A stretch of 64,000 nt of DNA, taken from assembly GCA_030490835.1 (NCBI GenBank), contig CM059971.1:6802007-6866006 (forward strand), written 5' to 3'. Positions 44,951 to 55,155 of this stretch are shown here, piece by piece. The first letter of the stretch is position 1. Each line of letters opens with the position of its first letter. Under the pieces are notes generated by a model. The model did not search any database and was not told the DNA's origin. It saw only the letters and a program-made list of their open reading frames with translations. The translations under genes and the position numbers were made by a program. Source of the stretch: Annona cherimola (Eukaryota; Streptophyta; Magnoliopsida; Magnoliales; Annonaceae).

Positions 44951-46061
44951 ATGGCTTCGTCATCATCAGCCAAGAGGAAGAAAGTTCAGGAACCCGTCAA
45001 CTTTGACGCCAATAAGTTTGTGTTAGCTAAAGCCTTCAAGCGTTACACAGATGTGCTCTAGAAAAGGCATCTGATTCCAGAGAGAGGAATCAAGATAGAT
45101 GAGTTCTTGGACGGCCCACTCCTCAACTTGCACGCTAGAGGCTGGCAGCAGTTTGTGGTGCAACCCTCAGCAGCTATTTCTCCTGTGGTCAAGGAGTTCT
45201 ATGCAAATGTCGTGGAACACGAGCAAGGGCGGGTGAAAGTCAGAGGCAAGGTCGTTCCTTTTCATGCAGAAGCGATCAACTCTTACTATGAGTTGACGCC
45301 TATTCCTCACCCAGAGGAGTACAAGGCATTCTTGGAGGGCGAAGACGGAGATACTGACTCCATCACCAGGCCATTTTGCCAGAGGACACTACTTTGGAAG
45401 TCGACGGGTGGGCAGTTAACCTCCTTCAAGCGGAGTGACATGCTATCTCATGGAAGAATGATCTTCCATTTTATCTCGGCCTGCTGCCGTCGACTCATGT
45501 CAGTGAGGTGACCATGGACAGGGCCCTTCTGCTATACGCCATTTACAGTGAGCTGACAATCGATGTAGGAAGGCTTATATATCATCAGATCTATGCCTGT
45601 GCGATCGTACCACGAGGCAGCTATTTCTTCCCATCCCTAATCACCAGGCTCTGCAAGCGGGCCAGCGTCAAATGGGAGCAGATGGAGGAGGTCCTGAATT
45701 GCCAGACCATCATTGATGACCTCTCCTACTGCCTCCAGCCCAGGGTTCACACCGCCACCACGCGCCCTAGCACAGCTCTGTCTACAGCAGGATCATCTTC
45801 ACAGCTGTTATCCACGGCTGAGCGGCTAACCAACCTGGAGAATCTGGTTGCCGCCCAAGCCAGATACCAGTGGCAGCATGATCGGGCGATGGAGGCTTAC
45901 TTACGGTGGATCGTAGAGGACCCCAAATCGCTATCTCCACCCTCCTACCTTTTCTGCCGACGCCGCCTAAGGTCAGAGCTTGTTTTGGGCAGCCATTACA
46001 GCCTCAGCCCGATGAGGAGGCCGACGAGGATGATGAGGATGTTATTGAGTCCGATTCCTGA
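44951..46061 (+). pseudogene. Extra ORF of the gypsy element, plant-transposon-protein-like
   Basis: Start MASSSSAKRKKVQEPVNFDA at 44951; an in-frame TAG at 45059 interrupts it. It continues FLDGPLLNLHARGWQQFVVQ, then VVKEFYANVVEHEQGRVKVR and GKVVPFHAEAINSYYELTPI. A frameshift near 45450 leads to NDLPFYLGLLPSTHVSEVTM, DRALLLYAI and GSYFFPSLITRLCKRASVKW. A second shift near 45950 precedes an acidic tail DEEADEDDEDVIESDS with a stop at 46059-46061. The pattern (W..F......VV.EFYAN, VRGK.V.F....IN.YY, LITRLC..A.V) is that of the PF20167-like proteins found downstream of pol in plant gypsy elements. Function is unknown. About 370 residues if reconstructed. Confidence 0.75.
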
Positions 46062-47217
46062 GGGGAGTTCCATTCCTTTCTTTTTGTTTTTTATTTTCTT
46101 TTATTTTTACTTTTCATTACATTTTCATTTTTAGTTCATTTTAGGGTCATGCATTGAGGACAATGCATCTCTCAAGTTTGAGGGGTGTATAATTTTCAAT
46201 CATAGGTTAGTTTTGCATTTTTATTTTCATGCCTTAATTTATGTTGCATGCATTCCAGCTAATGAAAGTTGTCTTCGTTTTAATTCATCTGATTGTGAAA
46301 ATGTGCAAGGCTGTGATTAGTTCTGATTTAGAATGAAATCCATCAAAGAATGGGCAATTCATATTGAAACCAAGTATAAAGTAGGTTGAAATTAATATGT
46401 GAAAGAATTAAAAGGAATTTCAGAATACATGGTTCTAATTCAATAACGGGTATATCTTTCAGACCAACATGATGAATACTGAACTAAATAAATGCTAACC
46501 AAGTACTTTAACGGGTTCAGCAATGGTATTGTTTCACAGGAATTACTCAAACATGTTTAGTACCCCTAATAAAGCATTAGAAAAAGATAAAAAATGGGTG
46601 GCTGACCTAAGCTGAGTAACTGGGACTTGGCATCAACAGATGACAAGGTTCGTGTAAAAAAGTAAAGGAAAATCATAGTAACAACGCTTTAAAAAATGAA
46701 AATTCTCCATAGATACCCTGAAATATGGTGAGGGAAGCCAAAAAAAAAAGAAAATAGATCTCCACATATCCTGAAATATAATGAGGAGAATTTTTGCAAT
46801 AAGTTTGGGGGGGGGGGAATGTGCAGCTGTTAGAGATTGAATTCAGTGACTTGATACCATTTGCTGTAACAAGTGTATTCAATTTAATCATGGGTTGGCT
46901 TGAATTCGTGGATTTCCTAACCAGTTTTCTGATCGAATGAAAGATTGACGTGTTGAAATATAACTTTGTACTATGGAATTTTGGCACCCACATGTAACTT
47001 GGTTTGGAAAGGAAAATTTATACCTTGTTTGTATAATGATGGATTTTTCAGGCTGAATTAATCACAATCTTGTGAAATGGCTAAGTGGATTGATCAATGC
47101 ACAACTGGAAGCAAAAGGAGTGGATTTTATTTTTCTGCATATATTCATTCATTCATACATTCATTCATTCATTTATTCATTCTGTTTGCATGTGTTGGTC
47201 AATGACTAGCAACATTT
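46062..47217 (+). other. Non-coding 3' region of the gypsy element
   Basis: It contains a second G-rich motif CTCAAGTTTGAGGGGTGT at 46171-46188, a G10 run at 46807-46816, and an ATTC-repeat near 47145-47182. No ORF resembles envelope or pol. The minus-strand frame at 46673-46993 is unidentified. Confidence 0.55.
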
Positions 47218-47230
47218 AAGTTTGGGGGTA
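47218..47230 (+). promoter_or_regulatory. Polypurine tract
   Basis: AAGTTTGGGGGTA stands immediately before the 3' LTR start at 47231, the expected place for second-strand priming. The same form is common in Athila/Tat-like elements. Confidence 0.75.
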
Positions 47231-48796
47231 TGATAACTCGTATTTTATCATGGCCCATTTTAGACTTAATTTGTGTGTTAGTTGGAGAGATTAGGTATAG
47301 TTTGCACTTATTTAGCTTAATTTTTATCTGTTTTGCATTTTAGGAGCATTAATTAGTTTTTAGGCAATTTTTGCATTATTTAGGCATTTTTAGTTCATTT
47401 ATTTAGTTTTTTCATCTTTTGTAGGAAGGACGGGACATATGATAACATAGCGGACGAATTGAACACAAGCTGAGGCATCCAGAACCAGAGAGTTGGTGCC
47501 TAGGGGCCACCCTACACGCCTTGACCATTTGCAACACACACAGCTGACATGCAGGGAGCAGTTTAGAGAGTTGGCGCCTAGGCGTCATTTCATTAACATG
47601 CAACTCAAGTGAAAACATTACTAAAACCACAAGTTAGAAACCACATCTAGGGAGTTGGCGCCTAGGCATCAGTGTAGAAATTCTTAGGGTCTCCAGACAT
47701 TGTCCAAACTGCTCAGGACATAGAGAGTTGGCGCCTAAGCGCCAATACACATCCATATGCGAATATTCTAGTGCGTAAGCTGCGCAAAAGGGGATTCTAT
47801 ATATAGTTCCTAGGGGTTCGCGTGCGAGAAAAAAAGGGAGAGAAGAGAGCCTGAGAACGAACTACATGGCAAAAGAAAGCGGAAATCTAGATTAAAGCTC
47901 GAATTGAAGAGAGGAATCAAGTCCCGTTGGTGGAAAAAGCCGAAAAATTGTTTTTCTTATTCTTTTCAATTTTCTTTCTCTGCATTATGGATACTTTTGA
48001 TATGGATGTAGTGGTTATTAAGATCATATCTTTGAACTAAACCTCCATTAAATGGATAGTTAGGATGAAGTGAATTCTAAACTATATTGTTTCTTGGTTC
48101 TTAGAATATTCAAGAATGAATATTTAAGCTTATATACATGATTGTGTATGATTTACCTTTGCAAGTGTGAGTATAATGCTTTTACAAGATTAGCTACCTT
48201 GTAAGATGATTTAATTGCTTAATTTACCCTTAGAAAAGAGAGATTTTTGCCAGATTCATGTGCAAGGTACAGGTTTCGACCTTTGTGTAAGAAGAGTTGT
48301 TTAATAGATAGGAATATACCGTTAAACCCTGTGCAGTCATTATACAAGTTATGAACGTATCAATTTCACTTTATTTGATGGCATGAGAACATAACACTTA
48401 AATAGGATGTAATAGCTTTATATACTATTGGAAAACATATATGAAGATACATGAACTTGGGCTAGTAAATTCATATGCAATCCGCTTAACAAGAACTAGA
48501 GCAATATAGTTTAGATTCAAGGATTCCGATCTATCTATCTGTCATCCCTAATTAGTAAACCCGTTTTAGTATCCAGTAGTTTCATATCTCTACTCTAATT
48601 TCTCATTTGCAATTATTAGTTTAACAGGATCACAAACTCAGAATGTCACAATCCTCGAAAGCAGTTAAGCTAAATAATAATTATGGTCTACAAATCCTCG
48701 TGGGAACGATACTCTACTCACACTTTATTACTTGACACGACACGTATACTTGTGTAAACAGCAAGGAATTTAATAGACATATATGCAGCATCGTCA
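47231..48796 (+). repeat. 3' LTR (1566 bp)
   Basis: Starts TGATAACTCGTATTTTATCA and ends GCAGCATCGTCA. It lacks ~30 bases present in the 5' copy after the second GGCGCC motif. Four palindromic motifs remain near 47492, 47571, 47657 and 47726, each with one or two changes. Confidence 0.9.
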
Positions 48797-48801
48797 AGAA
48801 T

Positions 48802-49060
48802 CTAACATTAACATGTGATTTCTGCCATAGCTGATATGTAAAATTCAGATTCAGTATGCGAAATGTGATACTAGCACACAAAATGTCTAAATAGGACATC
48901 ACTCTTTTGAAATTAGCATGTATTTTATGTCAATATCGAAAAAATGACATGCGGATTCTACAATCAACATGCAGATTCTGCCCTTGATAGCACCAACACT
49001 TAAGAAGAATTATTATTATTTTGAAAACAGCATGCAGAATCTACCACATAGAGTAGAAAT
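48802..49060 (+). repeat. CATGCGGAT-core array, right part
   Basis: Continuation of 39130-39563 beyond the gypsy element: ACATGCGGATTCTAC, ACATGCAGATTCTGCC and GCATGCAGAATCTACC occur at about 40-65 bp spacing. Confidence 0.7.
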
Positions 49061-49360
49061 TTGCCGCATTTAGGTTCTATCAAATTCAAAAGATAGCCTA
49101 TAGATATTACCAAAGCTATTTAAATGCAGGTAAGAGATACTTTTTTACCCAAATGAGTTCAACCTATTAACTTGGCAATTCATTCAAGTTAGATAAACGT
49201 ATTTAAAAAAATCAATTAATGTTGACTTCTGGTGACTTTAGAACATATTTAGTGATCAGTATAACCCGCCCTACTTATGAGCTGTTATACAACCTATGTA
49301 AAGTATATAAGTCAAGTCCAGAATGCTTTAACCTTTTGATAAAAAACCAATTGTATTTGC
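49061..49360. other. MULE interior without features
   Basis: No gene or repeat; the open frame beginning at 49219 runs into the TIR array and is an artefact of it. Confidence 0.45.
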
Positions 49361-50472
49361 GCATCCGGAGGGGAGGTAGACTTCTCCTAAGGTATAATCA
49401 GCATGCAGATCTTCGAGTCAATCCTAAACCAGAGAGATGTAGATGGGAGGTACTTTTGCTGCGTAGTTATAATCTGCATGCAGATTTTTGCGTTAGAGAG
49501 ATGCGGATGGGAGGTACGTTTGTTGTGTAGTTATAATCTGCAAGTAGATTTTCGTGTCAAAGAGATGCAAATGGGAGATACTTTTGTTTCGTAGTTATAA
49601 TCTACATGCAGATTTTTGCATCAGAGAGATGCGAATGGGAGGTACGTTTGCTGCACAGTTATAATCCGTATACGGATTTTCGCATCAGAGAGATGCAGAT
49701 GGGAGGTACTTTTACTGTGCAGTTATAATCCGTTTGCGGATTTTTGCTTTAGAGAGATGCGGATATGAGGTACTTTTACTACGCAGTTATAATCCGCATG
49801 TGAATTTTTGCGTTAGAGAGATGCGAACGGGAGGTACTTTTGCTGCGTAATTATAATCCGCATGCGGATTTTCGCGTTAGAGAGATGCGGATGGGAGGTA
49901 CTTTTTCTGCACAGTTATAATTCGCATGCGGATTTTTGGAGAAGACGACCCGCGCGAAAATAAACATCGTACCTTCCGTTGACGTAGAACTTCGGAATCG
50001 ATCATAGAACTTCGAAATCGACAGAGAATTTCAAAATCGATAGAGAACTTCGAAATCTCGATGGAGATCTTCAAAATCTCGACAGAGAAGGAGATTTGGG
50101 AGTAGCAGTGGCAGCAGCAGCTATGGCGTCTCCGTTTTCAAAATGGGAGGGATAAGCGAGCTCCCAAATGCTGTGCTGCTTTTGGCAAGATGATCGAGGG
50201 AATATTTCGGGTGGATTTTTAGTCCATCGAGCGGGAAAATGCCAGAAAAGGCATCTCTGGATTAGGGAAAATGCGAGAGAGGAGGCGTGGGCTGGATGGA
50301 GGGCTTGGGACCTTCAGCCTATTGTTTGTTTGCTACCGAGCGGGAAAATGCATCCTCCAAATTTTTTTGTGTGTGTACGTGCAGTCTCGTTCAGCTCACG
50401 CTGAAATGAACGGGCGGATGGGGCATCTGCAGGGTAATTCGTGTGCAGTCTGAATGCACGTGAATAAATCTC
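49361..50472 (-). repeat. MULE right terminal inverted repeat (~1.11 kb)
   Basis: Reverse complement of the left TIR, from CTACCTCCCCTCCGGATGC at the inner edge to GAGATTTATTCACGTGCATT at the tip. It is longer than the left arm chiefly because its 64 bp array holds eight rather than about three units. Confidence 0.85.
49431..49942 (+). repeat. Tandem array, eight units of exactly 64 bp
   Basis: AGAGAG-ATG motifs start at 49431, 49495, 49559, 49623, 49687, 49751, 49815 and 49879, a constant 64 bp step. Each unit reads AGAGAGATGCGGATGGGAGG, TACTTTTGCTGCG(T/C)AGTTAT, AATCCGCATGCGGATTTT, CGCGTT with point changes. The CCGCATGCGG part is a palindrome. Confidence 0.95.
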
Positions 50473-51919
50473 ATGTGTGTGTGTATTAGGACAAAATTTT
50501 AGAAGGTATTTTTCTGAGATTTATATCTCTATAAGTGTCATTTTCAAGAGAAATTATGTTTTTTAATGTAAGGAGGACATTAATGGTTGGTGAAAACATA
50601 TAAAAGCACCAATCTTACTATGTTTCAACAAGCAAAGTTTCTTTTGTGGTTCAGTTTTTTCCTCATTTATTATGAGGACGTATCAATGCAGCCATCACTT
50701 GCTCTGTGGGACTTTTCCCTTCAGAACATGGAGGAAAGTGGAAATGTTGGGAGGACAATACAGAAATCAAAAGTAACTATATTTTTTAACCGCCAGAGTC
50801 AATGTCAATACCCCACAATTAATTTAGCTGGACAATAATGCAAATAATTATGCTCAGGGCAGCATGATCACCGGACTGGGTGATGGAATATGTAAGTAGG
50901 TACTCCGATGGTGTCTTGCAATTTATAGACAGATATTTAATTAGTTTTTGAAATGATGTGATTAAGATATGGAATGAAAATGTAATGCTATATATTGGAA
51001 ATGAAAAATGTTAAATTAAAATTATAAATTATATTAAAAATTGAAACGATTATCTTAAGAAAAAAATTATGTCTCATACACATCCCATTCAAGTAAACGA
51101 AATCCTTTGAAACATTCAAAATTTTTGAAAAGGTCTAATATGCCTGCAGTTTCCATCGAACATTTTAGGTGTGAATGTAAAAAACCCTTAATTCTCATAT
51201 TTGTATCATTATAACGAACTATTGAAGAATAGTAATAATGCAACTTGAGCCAAGTATGTCCGGTTTGGAGTCAACCCTACCCTTCTCCTATTCCCAAAAA
51301 CCCTATATTAGATTAGGCCAATTCTAGGCATACTCTACCATATTTTTAAAGGTTGGTTTAGTCCCGATCTCGGTTCCAAACAAGTTCTTTAAAATAGCTT
51401 TTATAATAATTTTTTTTAAAAATAGCTTTTATGCTATATTTGAAAATTATAAATTTATTATAAGTGTTACTTAAGAACCTAAAACCAAGATAATAGTTTT
51501 TTATTAATATTTATACAATGTGATATGGTGATATTACAATTGAGCACATTCACAACTTACATACATTGTGAAGGGAATTTTTCTATAAACACTCTATACA
51601 AGGGAAAATTCCTAAAACCCTTCACTTTTAGAGGGAAAATCATAAAAACCTCTATTTCATGTAGCTATTTTGTAAAACTCCTCGACACCTTTCCACCAGA
51701 GAGAGGAGATTAGCTGCATGCCAACCCTCCTAGTTACCACTGGGCTAATTGCACAGTGGTGTTTGCATTGCTAATTTGAACTCGAAAGCATTCGTCATGA
51801 TGGTTTTGTATTGGCATCATTGATATTAGATACTTTGCTCGAGAGATGATAACAAACGTTGACTAGGGTACATAATTGTAAACAAAATTGATTGTCAGAT
51901 TCTTGACAATGTGTTGTAG

Positions 51920-51952
<33 letters not shown>

Positions 51953-52599
51953 TGATTAAACAGAGAGTTACAGAATTTGAAGGTGAATACATTGGAAAAA
52001 TGGCAGCTCCTTAGGTCGATTTGAAGCCGTACCGTTCATGGTTGTTTCTTGTCATTAGTTCACTGCAGTCTGCAGGTTTTCAGTCTGATAATGTCTTTTA
52101 GTTGACTATTTTGAAATATCATCAATCACAACTTGCAACTGCTCCAACATGGAATCCTGTAAGTGATATGGATACATGAGCTAGCAACTTCCATGCTAAT
52201 GGTTATTTTTAAAAATAATATTCTACCGATGTTGTACTCAAGGGACCTGGTGCTAGAGCAAGTTCTTGAATGGCCCCTGCCATTATTGGGGCAAATCAGC
52301 AGTCAGGTATCCAATATATTCCAAGTCGAATGACAGGTGATTACTTAACTTTGTACGATTTTTTAAATTTTGTCAATGCATCTTAATTTCATTACCATTA
52401 CTTTAAATGTTAATTTTGTGAATTAATACTATTTCTATAATCTTTTTATGATTTATGTAGAGTTCTATTTCAATAGAAGTTATAGTTGGCATCATCTAAT
52501 TGTTGAATTAGGTGGTGAAAAAGGAAGGCAAGCTGTTTGGTCTTCCTCTGATCCTTCTCATTGGAGGACGTCCAGACAAGCTTGTCAAAGCAGAAGAAT
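50473..52599. other. Intergenic DNA between MULE and coding remnant
   Basis: No intact gene. The 83-codon frame at 50587-50838 (DFSLQNMEESGNVGR) and short phrases near 52250-52340 are exon-like in composition but unidentified and lack a connected model. Confidence 0.4.
51920..51952. repeat. (TTA)n microsatellite
   Basis: Eleven consecutive ATT/TTA triplets. Confidence 0.95.
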
Positions 52600-52873
52600 C
52601 TAGTTGCTACTAATTTAGATGTCACTAAAGATGCTACTGTGAGTTCAATTTCTGCCCTAGAGTGATCAATGGTAGGGAGTGAAGCTGACTCATCACGTAC
52701 ACACGAGACAAAGGCATGTCCTCTAGTATCCGGTAGGAACCCTTCTAACATAAAGAATTATGAGTCCACCCTCAAGGTTATAAGTGGACAGAGAAGTTTG
52801 CCTTTCATCTCTTCAGAGCCCAAATGATCCTCTTCTGCTAGGAACCCTTCTAATGTAAAGAATTATGAGTCCA

Positions 52874-53462
52874 TGGGTAATTTGCATATGTGCTCATGTA
52901 GTTCGACGCTAATTGCAGATATACTGACGTAGTTTCACGAATTGCATATTACCCCTACATAGTTTCACTAAAATTGCTTACTACTCCCACGCTGTTACCT
53001 GCCATTAATAGCTGGCCTGATATTTTTTAAAAAATGACGAAAATATCCTCATTGGTAATATGCATATATACCCTCATAATTTGTTGCTATTTATAGATAT
53101 ATCTGCATAATTTCACAAATTGCATATTACATCTACATAGTTTCACCAAAATTGTATATAAGGGTAACATGCAATTTTTGGTAAAACTATGTGGGTAATA
53201 TGAAATTTCGTTGAAACTATGTGGGGTGATTTACAATTCATGAAACCATGTGGGTATATTTGCAAATAGTGTCAAACTGTATGGTTATATATATGCAATT
53301 ACCAAGAAAGACACTTTGACATTTTTTAAAATATCACTCAAGGTATTAAGGAGATAATATGCAATTTTGGTGAATTATGTGTGATAATATGCAATTCGTG
53401 AAACTATGTGGGTTTATCTGCAGTTATCGTCAAACTATGTGAGTGTATATACAAATTACCCA
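52874..53462. mobile_element. GGGTAATTTGC-type MITE with long TIRs
   Basis: Left end TGGGTAATTTGCATATGTGC and right end TGTATATACAAATTACCCA. The arms remain complementary for about 120 bp, each with CAGATA, CATAGTTTCACGAATTGCAT and AAAATTGC phrases. A second copy of the same family is nested inside (53052-53305). No ORF, and no convincing target duplication at the outer ends. Confidence 0.75.
53052..53305. mobile_element. Inner nested copy of the same MITE family
   Basis: Ends TTGGTAATATGCATATATAC and ATATATATGCAATTACCAA. The internal order of CATAATTTCACAAATTGCAT and CATAGTTTCACCAAAATTG parallels the outer element. Confidence 0.65.
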
Positions 53463-53958
53463 TCCGTCATTAAGGGCACAGAATCCCTCAAGTTCAATAG
53501 TGATGAAAGGCTGCATGCTGCTCCACTTCTATGTCACACTACTTTCCCCATAAATTATGATGAATTGGTGCATCAATACACTCTGGATTGAATTTTCCGT
53601 TGCTGTGAGGTGCAATTGAGGGAAGTCGATGATGTGAGGTGTAAGATGGTTTCGTTGTGCTGGTTTGAAGATACTCTCCAAGGCCTACCGCACGATAAGT
53701 GAAGGAGAGTGGGGTTTGAAGAGTGAATCCGATTTTACATCCTTTGCTCGCCTTGTATCAAGGCAACGGAATTCAACATTGCCTTAGGTAGCGCATCAGT
53801 TGTTGGTTATTGGTATTGTTCATTTCTTCCTCTGATTATTCCATATAAAGTTAAATATCATAGAATATTTATTTTTGAAAGAGTAACACTATTTTCTCAG
53901 TTCCGGTAGACGATGGCCCAACAATTTGGAAAAGAAATGCGGCTGATTGATCGTGGTG

Positions 53959-54513
53959 AGTTTTAAAGAAGTTTGACATGCACAGGCGTTAAAAGCAATT
54001 TTAATCCTCATTTAATTCCGTTCCTCGTACGTCATCTCACATCACAGGGAAATTCTAATTTTATTCTACGACGCACTCCAAGCATGTGATAGTAGTATAA
54101 AATTGAAAGTCCTTTCAAAAAGCCCCGAACGAAAAAATCTGTAAAAACTGAAAGAATGTAAAATTTTTGTCAATGAATTAAGTTTATCTGCATTCAATAA
54201 CTTTGCTAAGTCAGCCAAGAAGCACCAATGTCTCTATTTTTATAAATGTTTCTGATTTTACTACAAGCATGTAGTAAGTCACTCATTTGCAGGTCAAGCT
54301 ACCTAAGTTTAAGATATTGATTTTTCTATATCAATATATAAAAATATACAAAATGCAACCTCAATTCACTATGTATTCTATGCCAATATATAAAAATATG
54401 CAAAATGCAACATCGATATATTAAATGGCAAAATATTAAATTAAAGTAATAATATTCTTAATCTATTGAATAAAATCAAAGTATAATTCAAAAAGCAACA
54501 TCTCTAGAACCTA

Positions 54514-54552
<39 letters not shown>

Positions 54553-55155
54553 AGCTAATCATAGTTTCAACAATATCCTTTAAATATATCAAATCAAAAC
54601 AAACCAATGAACTATTCTACAAAAGATTCTCAAAGCAAAGCAAATGGGTTGCAAAAACTAAGATTTTCGCAACAGCGCCGCAGTGGACATGCCTATGGGT
54701 GCGCTGGATGCCAATCCATACGCCCAGGGCATGTTAGCTGTGTTAGTTGTTGTCCTCTGATTTTTCAATTTCAGCTTTGTAGTGTGGAGACATCCATGTG
54801 CGTGTGATTTGCATTTTCACATACCTTATTATCCGCTTGCTCTTCACTCTAAACTTGCACGTCTTTGATGTATCTTGCATCTATTTTCATATAAATAAGT
54901 ACAAGCCATCTAGAAAACATAGTCAAGATGAAATTTCAATAAAAACATGATAAAACAAGACAGATCATGAGGACAACTGTCAGATAATTTGGCAAAGTGT
55001 GTACAATCATGAAACAGTAATAATATTGACAAAACAACAGAGCTCCAAAACAACAGAGCTCCAAAATTAAGTTTGATAAATCTAGCCAAGCCAAGTCAAA
55101 TTACTCATCTATGTAATGAAAAATTTGCGGATAACTGAAATTACCTTTAATATCC
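53959..55155. other. Intergenic DNA 3' of the resistance gene
   Basis: AATATATAAAAATATACAAA-type phrase repeated near 54340 and 54400. The 66-codon frame at 54607-54807 is unidentified. No polyadenylation signal for the minus-strand gene could be fixed. Confidence 0.45.
54519..54550 (+). repeat. Poly-A tract (32 A)
   Basis: Longest homopolymer in the window. Upstream sequence shows no LINE or SINE body, so its origin is unclear. Confidence 0.9.

Larger units (their letters stand above)
39564..48796 (+). mobile_element. Nested non-autonomous Ty3/Gypsy (Athila/Tat-like) retrotransposon
   Basis: Two LTRs in direct orientation (39564-41159 and 47231-48796) are bounded by AGAAT at 39559-39563 and 48797-48801, an exact 5 bp target duplication. 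A tRNA-Asp-type PBS follows the 5' LTR and a G-rich polypurine tract precedes the 3' LTR. The 6.07 kb interior holds gag and protease remnants and an extra ORF downstream, but no reverse transcriptase, RNase H or integrase text was found in any frame. Stops and frameshifts are frequent, so it needed partner enzymes or decayed after insertion. It lies wholly inside the MULE. Confidence 0.9.
30988..50472. mobile_element. Mutator-like element (MULE), ~19.5 kb with a nested retrotransposon
   Basis: Long terminal inverted repeats bound this region. The left end begins GGAATTTATTCATGTGCATT and the right end, read in reverse, GAGATTTATTCACGTGCATT. The arms stay alignable to about 31822 and 49361, including a shared inner phrase CTTAGGAGAAGTCTACCTCC. 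Between them lie the 3' portion of a FAR1/SWIM-type transposase gene (plus), a degraded opposite-strand ORF (minus), several CATGCGGAT-core tandem arrays, and the nested gypsy element 39564-48796. Removing the latter leaves about 10.2 kb. Long TIRs plus FAR1-type transposase are hallmarks of MULEs. A clean 9 bp target duplication is not visible: the flanks are TA- and TG-repeats. Confidence 0.8.
52600..53958 (+). pseudogene. Unidentified coding remnant broken by a MITE
   Basis: A plus-strand frame near 52676-52828 reads SEADSSRTHETKACPLVSGR, NPSNIKNYESTLKVISGQRS, LPFISSEPK then stop. A partial duplicate of the NPSNIKNYES segment occurs at 52840-52873 and is cut by a MITE. After the MITE the text resumes as SLKFNSDERLHAAPLLCHTT, FPINYDELVHQYTLD (to 53588), a stop, then CEVQLREVDDVRCKMVSLCW. 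A small exon-like piece bounded by CTCAG and GTGAGT lies at 53911-53958. The amino acid text looks protein-like but I do not recognise the family. Stops and the insertion suggest it is dead. Confidence 0.35.

Noticed and set aside
49431..49942. CRISPR-like array from regular 64 bp spacing
   Set aside because: Units are contiguous repeats without unique spacers, lie within a TIR of a eukaryotic transposon, and there are no cas genes.
30979..50481. Target-site duplication of the MULE from the flanking TATATATA and TGTGTGTG
   Set aside because: The 9-base flanks are different dinucleotide repeats and not identical, so I do not claim a duplication.
54519..54550. Poly-A run as the tail of a retroposon
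   Set aside because: No LINE or SINE body and no flanking duplication could be identified upstream.
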